A stretch of 51,480 nt of DNA from DATMNI01 sp035570275 (lineage in GTDB: Bacteria; Acidobacteriota; Terriglobia; Bryobacterales; Bryobacteraceae), in assembly GCA_035570275.1 (NCBI GenBank), contig DATMNI010000352.1, positions 1 to 51,480 of the forward strand. The letters run 5' to 3'. A program made the translations under genes and the position numbers. Below, piece after piece: positions 42,112-51,306 of this stretch. The notes beneath the pieces were generated by a model. The model did no database searches, was not told where the DNA came from, and saw only the letters and a program-made list of their open reading frames with translations. The first letter of the stretch is position 1. The number at the start of each line of letters is the position of its first letter.

Positions 42112-43371
42112 TCAAAACCCATAGGAAAGCCCAACGAGGGGAGCGACCTTCACCCGCAATCCAGCGTCATTGAGCCGAAATAGCAAGTTTGCAACGAAAA
42201 GAAGGTTGCCACCCATGTTCACTTTGAAACCACCGGCGCCGTTGGTCATGTTGTAGGATTTTCTGATGAATAGTTGCGGATTCTGGGAGAAATTTTGGTT
42301 GAGACGATCGCCGTGAACAACCTCGGCCCCTAGTATGTCAAAATCTAGCGTCAAGCCCCGGGTGACGCCCGCATCCACACCTGCTGCGTATTGGAATTGA
42401 TCCGGCAAATGCCGCTTGACGCCCGTAAAAATATTGCCGGTTAGGATGCTCTTTCCATTCAATTGGTATGCGAGATCCAGATGAGGGGACAACTTCTTGT
42501 ACGAGACTGATGCAGCGATGAACGGTTTCACACCAGTTGTACCCGCGCCCAAAGCTTCATACTTATCACCCGTTGGAAGCCGAAGGGTGGTCCCAACTGC
42601 GACAGCGGCCGATTCCTTTCGGATCGCAGTCGCCTTCCACTGCAGGTTGAAATCTCCAAGCCCTGTAGCAGTGTGCTCCCCTTCCGCGAAGAGCCGTATC
42701 GGTGTCCCCGAAGTCTGGGTCGGCACAAAGACGCTATTGACGACTACACTCCCATACACAGTCGAAATTGGGATTGCCAGTGAGACGTCAACCCGGTTGC
42801 TGATGCCGTACGTCATGAATACGGTGGTTTGATTCAATTGCAGGTCGAAATTGACGTTTTCGTTGAACTGGCCGCCTGGAGCCGGGACCGGAGCCTGGAA
42901 CGAATGGGTACTGCTTCCGTCCAGCTTGTCAAACACGAAACGTTGAAACGCAAATCCGAGGAAGAATTTATGGCTACCAATCGTGTCAGCTCGCTCAGCC
43001 AGAATTGGACCAAAACTGGTGGACGATCTTACATATACGCTATTGGTAGGATCGAACGTGTAGGTGAAACCCGAAGCCGGAGAAGGGACGGGCTGCGTTG
43101 AAGCTAGAGGCGTTACGAGCACCGCATTGCCGATGGGAGTATCTATCGATGGGAATGTACCAGCCTGGGCGTAGGTCCTGCTAGCGACATCTATAAATTG
43201 ACAGGCGATGGTCCCCGCTTTAGTGCTGAAGCAAGGACCCGGACCTTGCGCCAACGCTGCTTGAAATCCGGGAAGCGATAGAAGAAAAAGAAACGGTAAC
43301 GCGCTGGACCGTTGCATCTGTTTTCTTGCTCGGAAGAGCCCGGGTTCTTTCGCGAATTGTCTAAACCGCAT
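42112..43371 (-). CDS. Outer-membrane beta-barrel, transporter/MetA-like
   Basis: A 419-residue protein from the ATG at 43371, chosen because CAGGAG lies eight bases upstream; a TTG at 43392 and an ATG at 43317 are alternatives. A signal peptide (QRSSALPFLFLLSLPGFQAALA) is followed by beta strands with patterns seen in outer-membrane 'transporter' proteins of the phenol-degradation meta-pathway type: HKFFLGFAFQRFVFD, VFMTYGISNRVDVSLAIPI, GLGDFNLQWKAT, GTTLRLPTGD, QYAAGVDAGVTRGLTLDFD. It ends in Phe (VGLSYGF). The G+C content is visibly lower than that of its neighbours (23 of 60 in bases 42241-42300), a sign of different origin. It is convergent to the cytochrome operon and need not be part of it. 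Substrate unknown. Confidence 0.7.
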   Translation of the reverse strand: MRFRQFAKEPGLFRARKQMQRSSALPFLFLLSLPGFQAALAQGPGPCFSTKAGTIACQFIDVASRTYAQAGTFPSIDTPIGNAVLVTPLASTQPVPSPASGFTYTFDPTNSVYVRSSTSFGPILAERADTIGSHKFFLGFAFQRFVFDKLDGSSTHSFQAPVPAPGGQFNENVNFDLQLNQTTVFMTYGISNRVDVSLAIPISTVYGSVVVNSVFVPTQTSGTPIRLFAEGEHTATGLGDFNLQWKATAIRKESAAVAVGTTLRLPTGDKYEALGAGTTGVKPFIAASVSYKKLSPHLDLAYQLNGKSILTGNIFTGVKRHLPDQFQYAAGVDAGVTRGLTLDFDILGAEVVHGDRLNQNFSQNPQLFIRKSYNMTNGAGGFKVNMGGNLLFVANLLFRLNDAGLRVKVAPLVGLSYGF

Positions 43372-43508
43372 GCAAAATGCTCCTGGAATCAAGGTGCCAG
43401 TTAATGTTCAGTGCAACCATTCCTAACCGACTCAGATTACGCCACTCGCAGGGCATTTGCAAGAGCTGAGCACCGCGGGAAGACCGGGAAGACCATATTT
43501 CATCGCGG

Positions 43509-46500
43509 TCACTGCCGCGACGCGATTAGCCAGCGCCCCTCGCTCTTACGCAGACTGAAGGTGACGGTGTTCGGTTGGGCGCGTTGTTTAATGCCGCGGT
43601 TGTCCGTTAAGGATATCGAGAACTGACAACGTACGGTGGCATTGTCGCCGGAAATCCGTGGCGGCTCGTCGGGAACCAGCGTGACCTGAATGGAGCGGGA
43701 GAAATTGAACATGTCCCGGATCCGATTGAAATCCGGCACGTTGGGAAACGTCTTCCGGACCGCGTCGGCGTCCCGGCTGTTGTAGGCGGCCGCATAGGCC
43801 TGGAGCAAATCCAGAATCGCCTTTCTTTCGGCGGCTTGCTGCTGCGCTTCCACCGCCTTTCTGTTCTCCTCGTCTGCTTTGCGTTGCGACTCCGCCTGCG
43901 CAGCTTTATGCTGCTCTTCCGGCGCGGCTTTATGCTGCTCTTCAGCCTGCGTGGCTTTGCGCTGCTCCTCGTCGCGCCGCGCTTGGTCTTGCTTCTGCTG
44001 TTCGCCTCTCAGGCGGGCCAGATCGAGTTTGGCGATCAGGTTCCTGGCGTCCTCTGCGAGTCTCCCGCTGGCGTGTTGATCCACGAACTGCTGAAGCGCG
44101 GCCCGGTCATTCTTGTTGACGGCCTCCCAGGCCGCCTGTTCTTCCCTGCGGCGCCCTTCGTCGATCGTGTTCTGGTCCGGAGTCAGTAGCGCGTCGGCAG
44201 CTTCGATCGACACGGTTTGACCGGGCTCGAATCTCCGCGGAATGCGCTTAGAGACATAGCCCGGCTTGGAGAGTTCGATGGTGTGCTGTCCGGTTCCGAT
44301 GTCTACCGAGAAGCGCTGGTCCTGCTGCACGTCGCCTAGGGGCTTGCCGTCGAAGGCGACCTGGGTGCCAGGGTATGCACCGCGAATCTGGAGGGCGGAT
44401 TTCAGCGGTTCCAGCTTGAACGGTAGCCGCTCCGTGCCGCCTTTCTGGATCTGCACGGTCTGCGCCTCCGGACTCTTGTAGCCATTCTTTTGCAACTTCA
44501 CCGAGTACCGGGCGACATCAAGGGGGATGCGGATCAAGCCCTGGCTGGCCGACCCGGCATACTTGCGGTTGTTGATCAGAACCGTGGGATCATCGACATT
44601 CGTCTCGATGACCAAGGTGCCAATATTGCGATCCGAAGTCACAAATACATTCAACACCGGTTCGGGCCGGACGCTGACGACGAGCGGGTGGTCGCCTAGC
44701 TTCAGCTCTTTGGTGCCCTCGGGCAGGTCGTGCAACCCAAGCTGGCCCGACGCGATCGACCCGACGGGCTTTCCATCCAGAGTCACCCTTTCATCGGGGC
44801 AATTGCAGTCCAGGCGGGCATCGCGACCCAGGTTGCTCACCACAATCGCCAAGGCGTCTCTGGCCTCGACCGTCCCCGCCACGGATGGTAACCGTCCGGC
44901 AGCGGTTTCGAATGCGACGCGGGTTTGCCCGTCGGGACTGGACACCTGCAGTTGATGCTTGCCGAAGGGAATGTCGGTCAAGGTGAGTTGGCCATTGCTC
45001 AAAGTACCGGCAGGCTTCCCATCCAGCGATACCGTCCCGGACGCGAAATTCGTCGAGATCTGCACTTGGGGCCGTAACGGATCGAGCACCAGCCGAATGG
45101 GCTTATGGTTGGCGGCGTTCACCTGGACCGACTGCACCACCGGGCGGTAGCCGTCCAGCCGAGCCTCGATCGGGTACGTCCCAGGCTTCAGCTTAAATTG
45201 GCAATGGGGAGTGCGGCAGACTTCTTCACCGGCCTTGACGGTAGCGCCATCGGGGGAACTCGTTACCGCCACTGAAACCAGGTTCCAAGGTCCCAAGAAC
45301 TGGCGGATGCCGAAGACTGCGCCCGCTGCCACCAGGACTCCCGCGGCCATGGCAGCCATCCACCTGCCCTGCACCGCCAGTCGCGTGCTGCGCTGGGCTC
45401 GCTTCAACTCGCCGATACGGGCGGTGAGTTCGCGGACAGTCTCTTCGGCCTTGCTCTTGAGTTCGGCATCGGCTTGGTGGCGCGCCGCAACTTCCTGGGC
45501 ACGGCCCAGCATGGGTTCAAGCGCCACAGGATCGGCGGCCGCCTGGGCGGCCTGGCGCCATTGCTGCAACTCCCGGTTCACCGTCTCCCGGAACTCGCGG
45601 GCCTGGGCCGCTAGCGATTTACGCAGCCGTTTCAACCGGGGTTCCTCAGGATATTCCAGTAGCCCGCAATCAACTTCGACCAGCGCGCCCAGCGAGTCGC
45701 CGGCCCTGCGCAGTTGTTCAGCCTGGGCGAGGCAATCGTTGACGATTTCGTCCTTCTTGCGGTCGGCGATCGCGGCGAGCAGGCCCTGGGGCAGCGCGTA
45801 CTTTGGGTCGATCGCGGTGGCTTCCGTGGCGAGGGCCTCGGCGGAGCGCCAGTCGGAACTAACGGCAGCCTGGGCATATTTCGCCAGGGCGCCCAGCGCC
45901 AGTCTGCGGCTTGCCGGGTCGGCGGCAGGCAGCGTAAAAGCTTCGCGGAAGGTGACCTGCGCCTCCGCGTACCGGCCTTTGTCGCCCTCCTCCTGGCCGC
46001 GGGCCACCAAGTCGCGAACCCGGGTTCTCTCCTGCCGGATCTGCTCAAGGCGCTGGCCGAGGTCTTGCAGCGCAGCCGCTTCCGAAAATTCCGCCAGGGC
46101 GCGGCCGAGCATATCGCTGGCCTTGGGCAAATCGCCCCTCTCGATCTCGGCCCCGACCAGTTCGACCCAACGCGCCACGGCCGCTGCAGAGAGTTGCGCC
46201 CGCTTACGCTGTACCCGCTCGATACCGGCGTCCAGGCCGGGATAGCCCTTATAGAGGGCTGCCAGGCTGTTCCACTGGGTCAACGCTTCGTCCCACTGCT
46301 CAGCCTTCTCGCGAGCCAGGGCTTTTTCCACGATCGAACGGACGAGGCCGAGCTGGCTTCGCGCAGACCGAAGTTCTTGCCCTGCCCAAAGTTCGGACGG
46401 ATAGCGTCGGAGGGCGTCATCAAGGAGGCGGATTCGAACCTCCAGATTAGTTTCGGCGTCGACCCGGCGGCGCAGGTCCTCGAGAAAGGCCGCCCTCTGG

Positions 46501-49500
46501 CCGCGCTCAGCCTCTGCATGGAGTTGGCCAATCGTGGTGTGGCCAGGGAATTTGATCAGAGCCTTGGCGCAAATATCGAGGGCGCCGCTGAAGTTCTTGC
46601 CCGCCAGTTCCCGCTGTGCCAGCGCGATGGTATCGCTCTGTTGCACCAAGTCTGCGCCGGGGGCGCAGACTTGGGCGTCTCCCGGGTAGCGGCCTGCAAT
46701 CCTGCGAGCTTGCTCCAGGAACTCCACTGCTTGCTCCGGTGCGGATGCCTGCCGCGCCTCGTGGTCTAGCCGCCCGAGTTCCCCGATATCCTGGGCGCGC
46801 TCGCGGAGCCGCTCCTCCCCGGTCGCCTTCGCTCGCAGGCGGTGCATCGTCTGCCGCAGAGCAGAGTCGTCTAGCCCGTTGTCCGGGCTCTCGCCAATGT
46901 ACTCCGCGATGGTATGCTCGGCCACTTGCAGAGCATCCGTCAGCCGGTTTTCCAGCTCCAGGGTTTCGCACCGGCGGAGTGCATCCTGAATGGCCTCTTG
47001 CCGCTTCGCATCCTCCTGTGCCCGCAGGCGGCTCGCGGACATCGGGACGCCGGCTTCGTCGGCAGCCTGGCGGATGGCGTCCAGGCGTTCGTGCTCCCGC
47101 CGGTCCGCCTCCAGTTGCTGCTTGAGCTGCAACAAGGAGGTCTCGTCCGGATACTGGCGGAGCGCCTCCTCGGCCAAGTCGGCCGCCTCGACGAACTGGC
47201 GCTGGGCGGTGAGCGCTTCGGTCTGGCGCACCATTTCCTGGAGGGCCTGCTCCCGCTCCCAAGCAGCTTTCGCGCCAAGGGTGGCTTGCTGCCGCCGCAG
47301 GAACTCGCCGTCGCCCGGCCAAGCTTCCAGACCGCGGGCCAGCACATCGAGCGCGCTCCCGAAGGCCCTGGCATCGATCATCGCGTCGGCTTCCCGGCCG
47401 ATCTCCGCCACCGCGCGCGCCTTTTCCAAGGCACGGACCGCCCCTTCAGCGCCAGTCAGCATGTCGGCCAGTTGGGGCGCATCCGGGTACTGGGCCAGCG
47501 CTTGCTGGAGCGACTGCACGGCATTCTCGGGTTGCTGCCGGTCGAGGAAGTTCTGGGCCCCCGCGCAGGCGAACCGCACTGCTTCGGTGCGCTTCTGAAC
47601 TGCCAGATGCGTTTCCAGCGCCTGCAGCAGGTCCGACAGGGCCTTGTCTGCGTGGTACTCCCGCAAAGCAGCTTCGACCACCTGGATGGCTTCGGCAAAT
47701 TGTTCTTGGGAGCCTAATTCCGCGCCCAGACGCAAAGCCGACTCCACGGCTTGCTGGCGCTCCCAATCCGCCTTGGCCGCGGTAGTGCTGTCCAGCAGGC
47801 GGATCAGCAGGGCTTCGCCTGGATAGTTGCGGAGATCTTCGTCGAGGGCGGCCAGCGCCCGGCCGAACTCCTTCGCTTCCGACAGAGCCGCGGCGTCTGC
47901 GGCTAACCGCTCCACTGCACGAGTCAGTCGCTGGGCCGCGAGTTCCCGCTGGGCAAACGAATAGAACTGGGACAGCTCCGGGGATTCCGGAAATTCCGCC
48001 TGCAGGGCTTCCAGCCGTTGGACTGCCTGCTCAAACCGCTCCTCCCGTAACCAGCCGGTGACGACGGACGTTTCAGCCTGCAGTCGCCTGTTTCTTTCGA
48101 ACTCGGCCTTCTCCGTGTGGATCCGTTCAAGCAGGTGGACCACCTTGGGAGCTTCCGCATCCGCGCTGAGGGCCGCCAGCACTTCCAATGCCTCGTCGTA
48201 GGAGTGCTGAGCCAGCAGCCCTTCGACCCGAACGGTTGCGTCTTCAATCCTCTGCTGCTGCGCATGTCGCTCGCTGGCACTCTGAATCGTCTTCAGGAGG
48301 GCCCCAGCTTCCGCATTCTCTGGGTCTAGGCTGAGAGCTTCGGTGGCGGCTTTGTGCGCGGCGATATAGTCCTGCCGCTCATAGTTTCTCAGGGCTTCGA
48401 ATAGGAGCAGGGAAGCCTTCTTGCCCCGCTCCATCTGCGCGCGTGCCTGTTCGAGCCGGCCTTGGATATACACGTCGCCGCTCTTCAACCGGAGCGCCGC
48501 ATCGAAGTTCTGGATGGCCTCGACGAAACGCCGCTGCGCGAATTGTTTTTCGCCCGTTCGCAGCAGCGACTCAATCTTCGGCCGCAGCGCGTGCTGCAGG
48601 ATTTGCTTCTGCAGGTCCTCCCGCAGCGAGCGCGCCACGCGATTGTAAGGATCGAGGCTCAGGACCTCCAGTACAGCGGCCCGAGCCGGCTCCAGCTCAG
48701 CTTTTTCATAAAGCTGCTGCGCCTGGACCAGCAGGTGCGCCGCCTGCGATTGGCACAACTCGTTGAGGATCGGCCCCGTGTCGAACATCACCTCCTTCAG
48801 GCTCTGGTACCGCACTTCACGATCCCTGTGCAGAATCCGGCCGATCACCCGCTCCAAGGCTTCCGGGCATTCGGGCGCTAGGGTGAGCAGTGGCGGCGGG
48901 TCTTCAAAACTGATCTTGTACATGAAGGCGCGCGAATCAAACGCCTCGAATGGATGTTTTCCGCCGATTAACTCGTAATAGATCAGGCCAAAGGCGAAGA
49001 TGTCACACAGCGCGTCGGTATCGAAGCCGGCAAACTGCTCCGGTGCCATATACATCAGTGTGCCAAGCATGGATTCCTGCCGCGTGAGGCGGGTGGCCTC
49101 GGTATCACCGACGATTCTGGCGATACCGAAGTCCATGATCTTGACCGTGCCGTCGCGGAGCACCATGATGTTGGCTGGTTTAACGTCGCGGTGAACAACG
49201 CCGTGCTGGTGCGCGCAGTACAGCCCCTCGGCGACCTGTGTCATGATATTGCACTTATGCAGCAGGGTGAGCTGCCTTCGGGATGCGATGACCTGGTGGA
49301 GATCTTCGCCTTCCAGATACTCCATGACGAGGAAGGCCTGGCCCTCGTGCTCGCCATATTCGTAAACGGTGGTGATATTCTCGTGATGCAGATTCCCGGC
49401 GACGGTAGCTTCGTTCCGGAAACGCGTGAGGACGTCCTTGCCGCCCTCGGTCAACACCTTGAGCGCGACCAGTCGGGAAACCGTCGGATCAAAGGCGCGA

Positions 49501-49589
49501 AACACGCGTCCGAACCCGCCCCGGCCCAGTTCGGTCTGGACCTGGTACCTGCCGATCTGCGCGGGCATCCCGCCTGCCGCTCCTGCCAT
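43509..49589 (-). CDS. Giant Ser/Thr protein kinase with TPR-like, PEGA and NTF2-like parts
   Basis: About 2026 residues from the ATG at 49589; a TTG at 49637 is possible but lies only about 5 bases from the predicted transcription start. The kinase (about 12-275) is canonical: LGRGGFGRVFRA, VALKVL, VVHRDVKPANIM, IMDFGIARI, YMAPEQF. A helical region of some 1100 residues follows, made of degenerate TPR-like units (for example EEALRQYPDETSLLQL). One transmembrane helix (about 1413-1435; AAMAAGVLVAAGAVFG) leads to an outer part with PEGA-type domains (SSPDGATVKAGEEVC, FASGTVSLDGKPAG, VDDPTVLINNRKY, GTQVAFDGKPLG), a Gln/Glu/Lys-rich coiled coil and a C-terminal NTF2/SnoaL-like domain (AYAAAYNSRDADAV to RWLIASRQ). 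PEGA domains are thought to bind surface polymers, so this may sense an envelope state. Confidence 0.88.
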   Translation of the reverse strand: MAGAAGGMPAQIGRYQVQTELGRGGFGRVFRAFDPTVSRLVALKVLTEGGKDVLTRFRNEATVAGNLHHENITTVYEYGEHEGQAFLVMEYLEGEDLHQVIASRRQLTLLHKCNIMTQVAEGLYCAHQHGVVHRDVKPANIMVLRDGTVKIMDFGIARIVGDTEATRLTRQESMLGTLMYMAPEQFAGFDTDALCDIFAFGLIYYELIGGKHPFEAFDSRAFMYKISFEDPPPLLTLAPECPEALERVIGRILHRDREVRYQSLKEVMFDTGPILNELCQSQAAHLLVQAQQLYEKAELEPARAAVLEVLSLDPYNRVARSLREDLQKQILQHALRPKIESLLRTGEKQFAQRRFVEAIQNFDAALRLKSGDVYIQGRLEQARAQMERGKKASLLLFEALRNYERQDYIAAHKAATEALSLDPENAEAGALLKTIQSASERHAQQQRIEDATVRVEGLLAQHSYDEALEVLAALSADAEAPKVVHLLERIHTEKAEFERNRRLQAETSVVTGWLREERFEQAVQRLEALQAEFPESPELSQFYSFAQRELAAQRLTRAVERLAADAAALSEAKEFGRALAALDEDLRNYPGEALLIRLLDSTTAAKADWERQQAVESALRLGAELGSQEQFAEAIQVVEAALREYHADKALSDLLQALETHLAVQKRTEAVRFACAGAQNFLDRQQPENAVQSLQQALAQYPDAPQLADMLTGAEGAVRALEKARAVAEIGREADAMIDARAFGSALDVLARGLEAWPGDGEFLRRQQATLGAKAAWEREQALQEMVRQTEALTAQRQFVEAADLAEEALRQYPDETSLLQLKQQLEADRREHERLDAIRQAADEAGVPMSASRLRAQEDAKRQEAIQDALRRCETLELENRLTDALQVAEHTIAEYIGESPDNGLDDSALRQTMHRLRAKATGEERLRERAQDIGELGRLDHEARQASAPEQAVEFLEQARRIAGRYPGDAQVCAPGADLVQQSDTIALAQRELAGKNFSGALDICAKALIKFPGHTTIGQLHAEAERGQRAAFLEDLRRRVDAETNLEVRIRLLDDALRRYPSELWAGQELRSARSQLGLVRSIVEKALAREKAEQWDEALTQWNSLAALYKGYPGLDAGIERVQRKRAQLSAAAVARWVELVGAEIERGDLPKASDMLGRALAEFSEAAALQDLGQRLEQIRQERTRVRDLVARGQEEGDKGRYAEAQVTFREAFTLPAADPASRRLALGALAKYAQAAVSSDWRSAEALATEATAIDPKYALPQGLLAAIADRKKDEIVNDCLAQAEQLRRAGDSLGALVEVDCGLLEYPEEPRLKRLRKSLAAQAREFRETVNRELQQWRQAAQAAADPVALEPMLGRAQEVAARHQADAELKSKAEETVRELTARIGELKRAQRSTRLAVQGRWMAAMAAGVLVAAGAVFGIRQFLGPWNLVSVAVTSSPDGATVKAGEEVCRTPHCQFKLKPGTYPIEARLDGYRPVVQSVQVNAANHKPIRLVLDPLRPQVQISTNFASGTVSLDGKPAGTLSNGQLTLTDIPFGKHQLQVSSPDGQTRVAFETAAGRLPSVAGTVEARDALAIVVSNLGRDARLDCNCPDERVTLDGKPVGSIASGQLGLHDLPEGTKELKLGDHPLVVSVRPEPVLNVFVTSDRNIGTLVIETNVDDPTVLINNRKYAGSASQGLIRIPLDVARYSVKLQKNGYKSPEAQTVQIQKGGTERLPFKLEPLKSALQIRGAYPGTQVAFDGKPLGDVQQDQRFSVDIGTGQHTIELSKPGYVSKRIPRRFEPGQTVSIEAADALLTPDQNTIDEGRRREEQAAWEAVNKNDRAALQQFVDQHASGRLAEDARNLIAKLDLARLRGEQQKQDQARRDEEQRKATQAEEQHKAAPEEQHKAAQAESQRKADEENRKAVEAQQQAAERKAILDLLQAYAAAYNSRDADAVRKTFPNVPDFNRIRDMFNFSRSIQVTLVPDEPPRISGDNATVRCQFSISLTDNRGIKQRAQPNTVTFSLRKSEGRWLIASRQ

Positions 49590-49648
49590 AAATTCTTTGC
49601 CAACGCTAAACCCGTCGTAGAATGCCGGTCCGCTCAATGGCCGTTAGA

Positions 49649-49677
49649 ATTATACATGATTGGCGGCCCTCCCAAAC
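49649..49677 (-). promoter_or_regulatory. Sigma-70-like promoter of giant kinase
   Basis: On the minus strand TATAAT (49654-49649) is perfect and preceded by TG. The upstream element is weak (TTTGGG, spacer 16). Transcription would begin near 49642, which gives a 53-base leader to the ATG at 49589 and supports that start. Confidence 0.5.
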
Positions 49678-49678
49678 T

Positions 49679-51051
49679 CTAAACACAAAAACGTAACAGT
49701 TCACGTGGGCTACCGCCGTTGGGGGAGCAGGGAGGGAACCGGCTGGTGTCCCGGCGATAGCAGATGATCGCTTCGGTGAGATATCCCGATGCGTTTTGGC
49801 CTTGCATTTTGCAAGTTTGGGTAACCGTGAGGAGGCGTGCCGTGGCCACCTCTCCTTGGGCGCTGCGATTGCCAAAAATGATCTTGCGCAATTGCAGGGC
49901 AATGCGTAAGACTTGTTCCACACAATTGTTGGTGGGTTCCACACCCGGATGCTCGATGAGAGTGAACAACTTGCCGCAGTGCTGGAACAAGGCGGTGGCT
50001 ATGTTGCGCACTTCTTTGTCGTCACTGTCCACGTAATGCTCGGCGAGCGCGAACCAGCGCTTTGCAGCGGAATCGAGCGGGCGATCAATTGGTCGCGATT
50101 AAGCTGCCCTGGAACTTGCGCCAGAGGCGGAACAGCCGGGCATACAGGGCCAGGGCGTCGCGGCAAAATCGCTGCGCGTCAGTGGTCTTGGCGAAGTCTT
50201 GAATGCCCAGAATGTTGTGCTTCAAATGCGTCCAGCACAGTTGCGCCAACCCCTTGTGTTACTTGAAATAGGCGCTGAAACGGTCACTGCACAGGATGAC
50301 CGCGAACACCGCCCCCAGCAGATGCATCCGCACTGCAACACTTACGAGTCTTGGCCACCTGTAGAAGACGAAGGTGCGGGCCACCAGCACCCACAAGTAT
50401 CGTTTCCCGTTGTTGCGCCAGCCGGTTTCGACGCGGTTCAATACTGGCTCGTTTTTCAGTTGCTGCTCCAACTCCTGACAGGGCTGGGCCACGGCAGCGC
50501 TGGCTTGCTCCCAACACTTTTGGGTGCTGCCCACACTCATCGCGATGCCCAGCACGTGTTCCAGCAACGCTTCCACCACCCGCCGCGGCATGCTGCAGGA
50601 GATCGTCAGGTGGCGATCAGAGCCAAATTGCGATCCGCAGTTCCGCCGCCCACGCTGCCGCGAATTCCCTGCCAGTCCGTCGGAGGACGGAGGTTTGGAA
50701 GAGTTGGTGGAATTCTTTTTGGCGCGCTGCCAATTGCCGCTCCAGATCGGCGATCTGTTTTTCGGCATCGGCGATCTGATGTTCGCGCTCGGCGATCTGC
50801 CGGTCCCGTTCCGTTACCTGCTCTTGGAGCCTCTCAATATCACGCTGCTGCCGCTCCACTTGCCGCTGAAGTTCTTCTCGGCTGGGCGGATTCGAGTGCG
50901 CATGCCGGCTCGCGTTTGCATGCTTGCTGCTTGCGCGCCGAGCGGCTCTCACATCCATCCAGGCTAAAATGACATACTTTCGAGCCGAAGTCCAGAGAAA
51001 TCGACACGGTACTTGAACTGTGAAACTAGTTTGCGGCTTGAGCTGTAACAA
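49679..51051 (-). pseudogene. Frameshifted IS66-family transposase
   Basis: Minus-strand pieces in order: a coiled-coil start (REELQRQVERQQRDIERLQE, about 50900), after a frameshift the IS66 hallmark 'NSTNSSKPPSSDGLAG' (about 50700), the catalytic region with 'NRVETGWRNNGKRYLWV' and CSDRFSAYF (stop at 50259), then in other frames a middle piece and 'EPTNNCVEQVLRIALQLRK' with 'FGNRSAQG' near the end (50032-49679). The usual DETGWR reads VETGWR, so the first catalytic Asp is lost, while the second Asp and the Glu remain. Inactive. Confidence 0.75.
49693..51024. mobile_element. Decayed IS66-family insertion sequence
   Basis: The element is bounded by candidate imperfect inverted repeats: GTAACAGTTCA at 49693-49703 and, read on the minus strand, TTCACAGTTCA at 51024-51014 (9 of 11 match). 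GTAAC-GTTCA-type ends are familiar from this IS66 group. At about 1.33 kb it is shorter than an intact element. Its right end touches a duplicated fragment of the giant kinase gene, and its left end lies about 40 bases upstream of the kinase promoter. A target duplication could not be identified with confidence. Confidence 0.5.
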
Positions 51052-51129
51052 GGAGGGCTCGTCCGCACACTGGCGGAGCGACTCCTCGGCCAGGTCCGCC
51101 GCCTCGACGAAATGGTGCCGGGCGGCTAG
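51037..51129 (-). pseudogene. Duplicated fragment of giant kinase gene
   Basis: 93 bases align without gaps to 47121-47213 in the TPR-like part of the giant kinase gene, with 81 identical positions (87%). The minus-strand reading 'HFVEAADLAEESLRQ' corresponds to 'QFVEAADLAEEALRQ' of the kinase. It is cut on one side by the IS66 end and on the other by unrelated sequence. Confidence 0.8.
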
Positions 51130-51306
51130 TCACAAAGCCTCCCAGTGCAGGCGACCCAAATGACGGGCCTGGTGGTGGATGCGCAAGACGACTGCCAAAG
51201 TTGCCGCACAACTGAGCCGGCTCTGCATTGAGGTAAGCGCACGCCCGGTTCGCAGCGCCGTCAACTGATCTTCCGTCACCTGGATCTGAATCCGTATCCA
51301 TATCAA
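51130..51306 (-). CDS. Small ORF, possibly ribbon-helix-helix-like start
   Basis: A 58-codon frame with a TTG start (51306-51304) that overlaps the stop of the upstream gene. It begins 'IWIRIQIQVTEDQLTALR', a pattern like the N-terminal strand and helix of ribbon-helix-helix antitoxins (RIQIQLTEEQ...L), but the rest does not continue that fold. It may be a truncated antitoxin or a chance ORF. There is no toxin gene next to it. Confidence 0.3.
   Translation of the reverse strand: MIWIRIQIQVTEDQLTALRTGRALTSMQSRLSCAATLAVVLRIHHQARHLGRLHWEAL

Noticed and set aside
43860..44010. Repeated GCTTTATGCTGCTCTTCC-like units
   Set aside because: They are codons of the Glu/Gln/Lys/Ala coiled coil of the giant kinase, not a separate repeat element.
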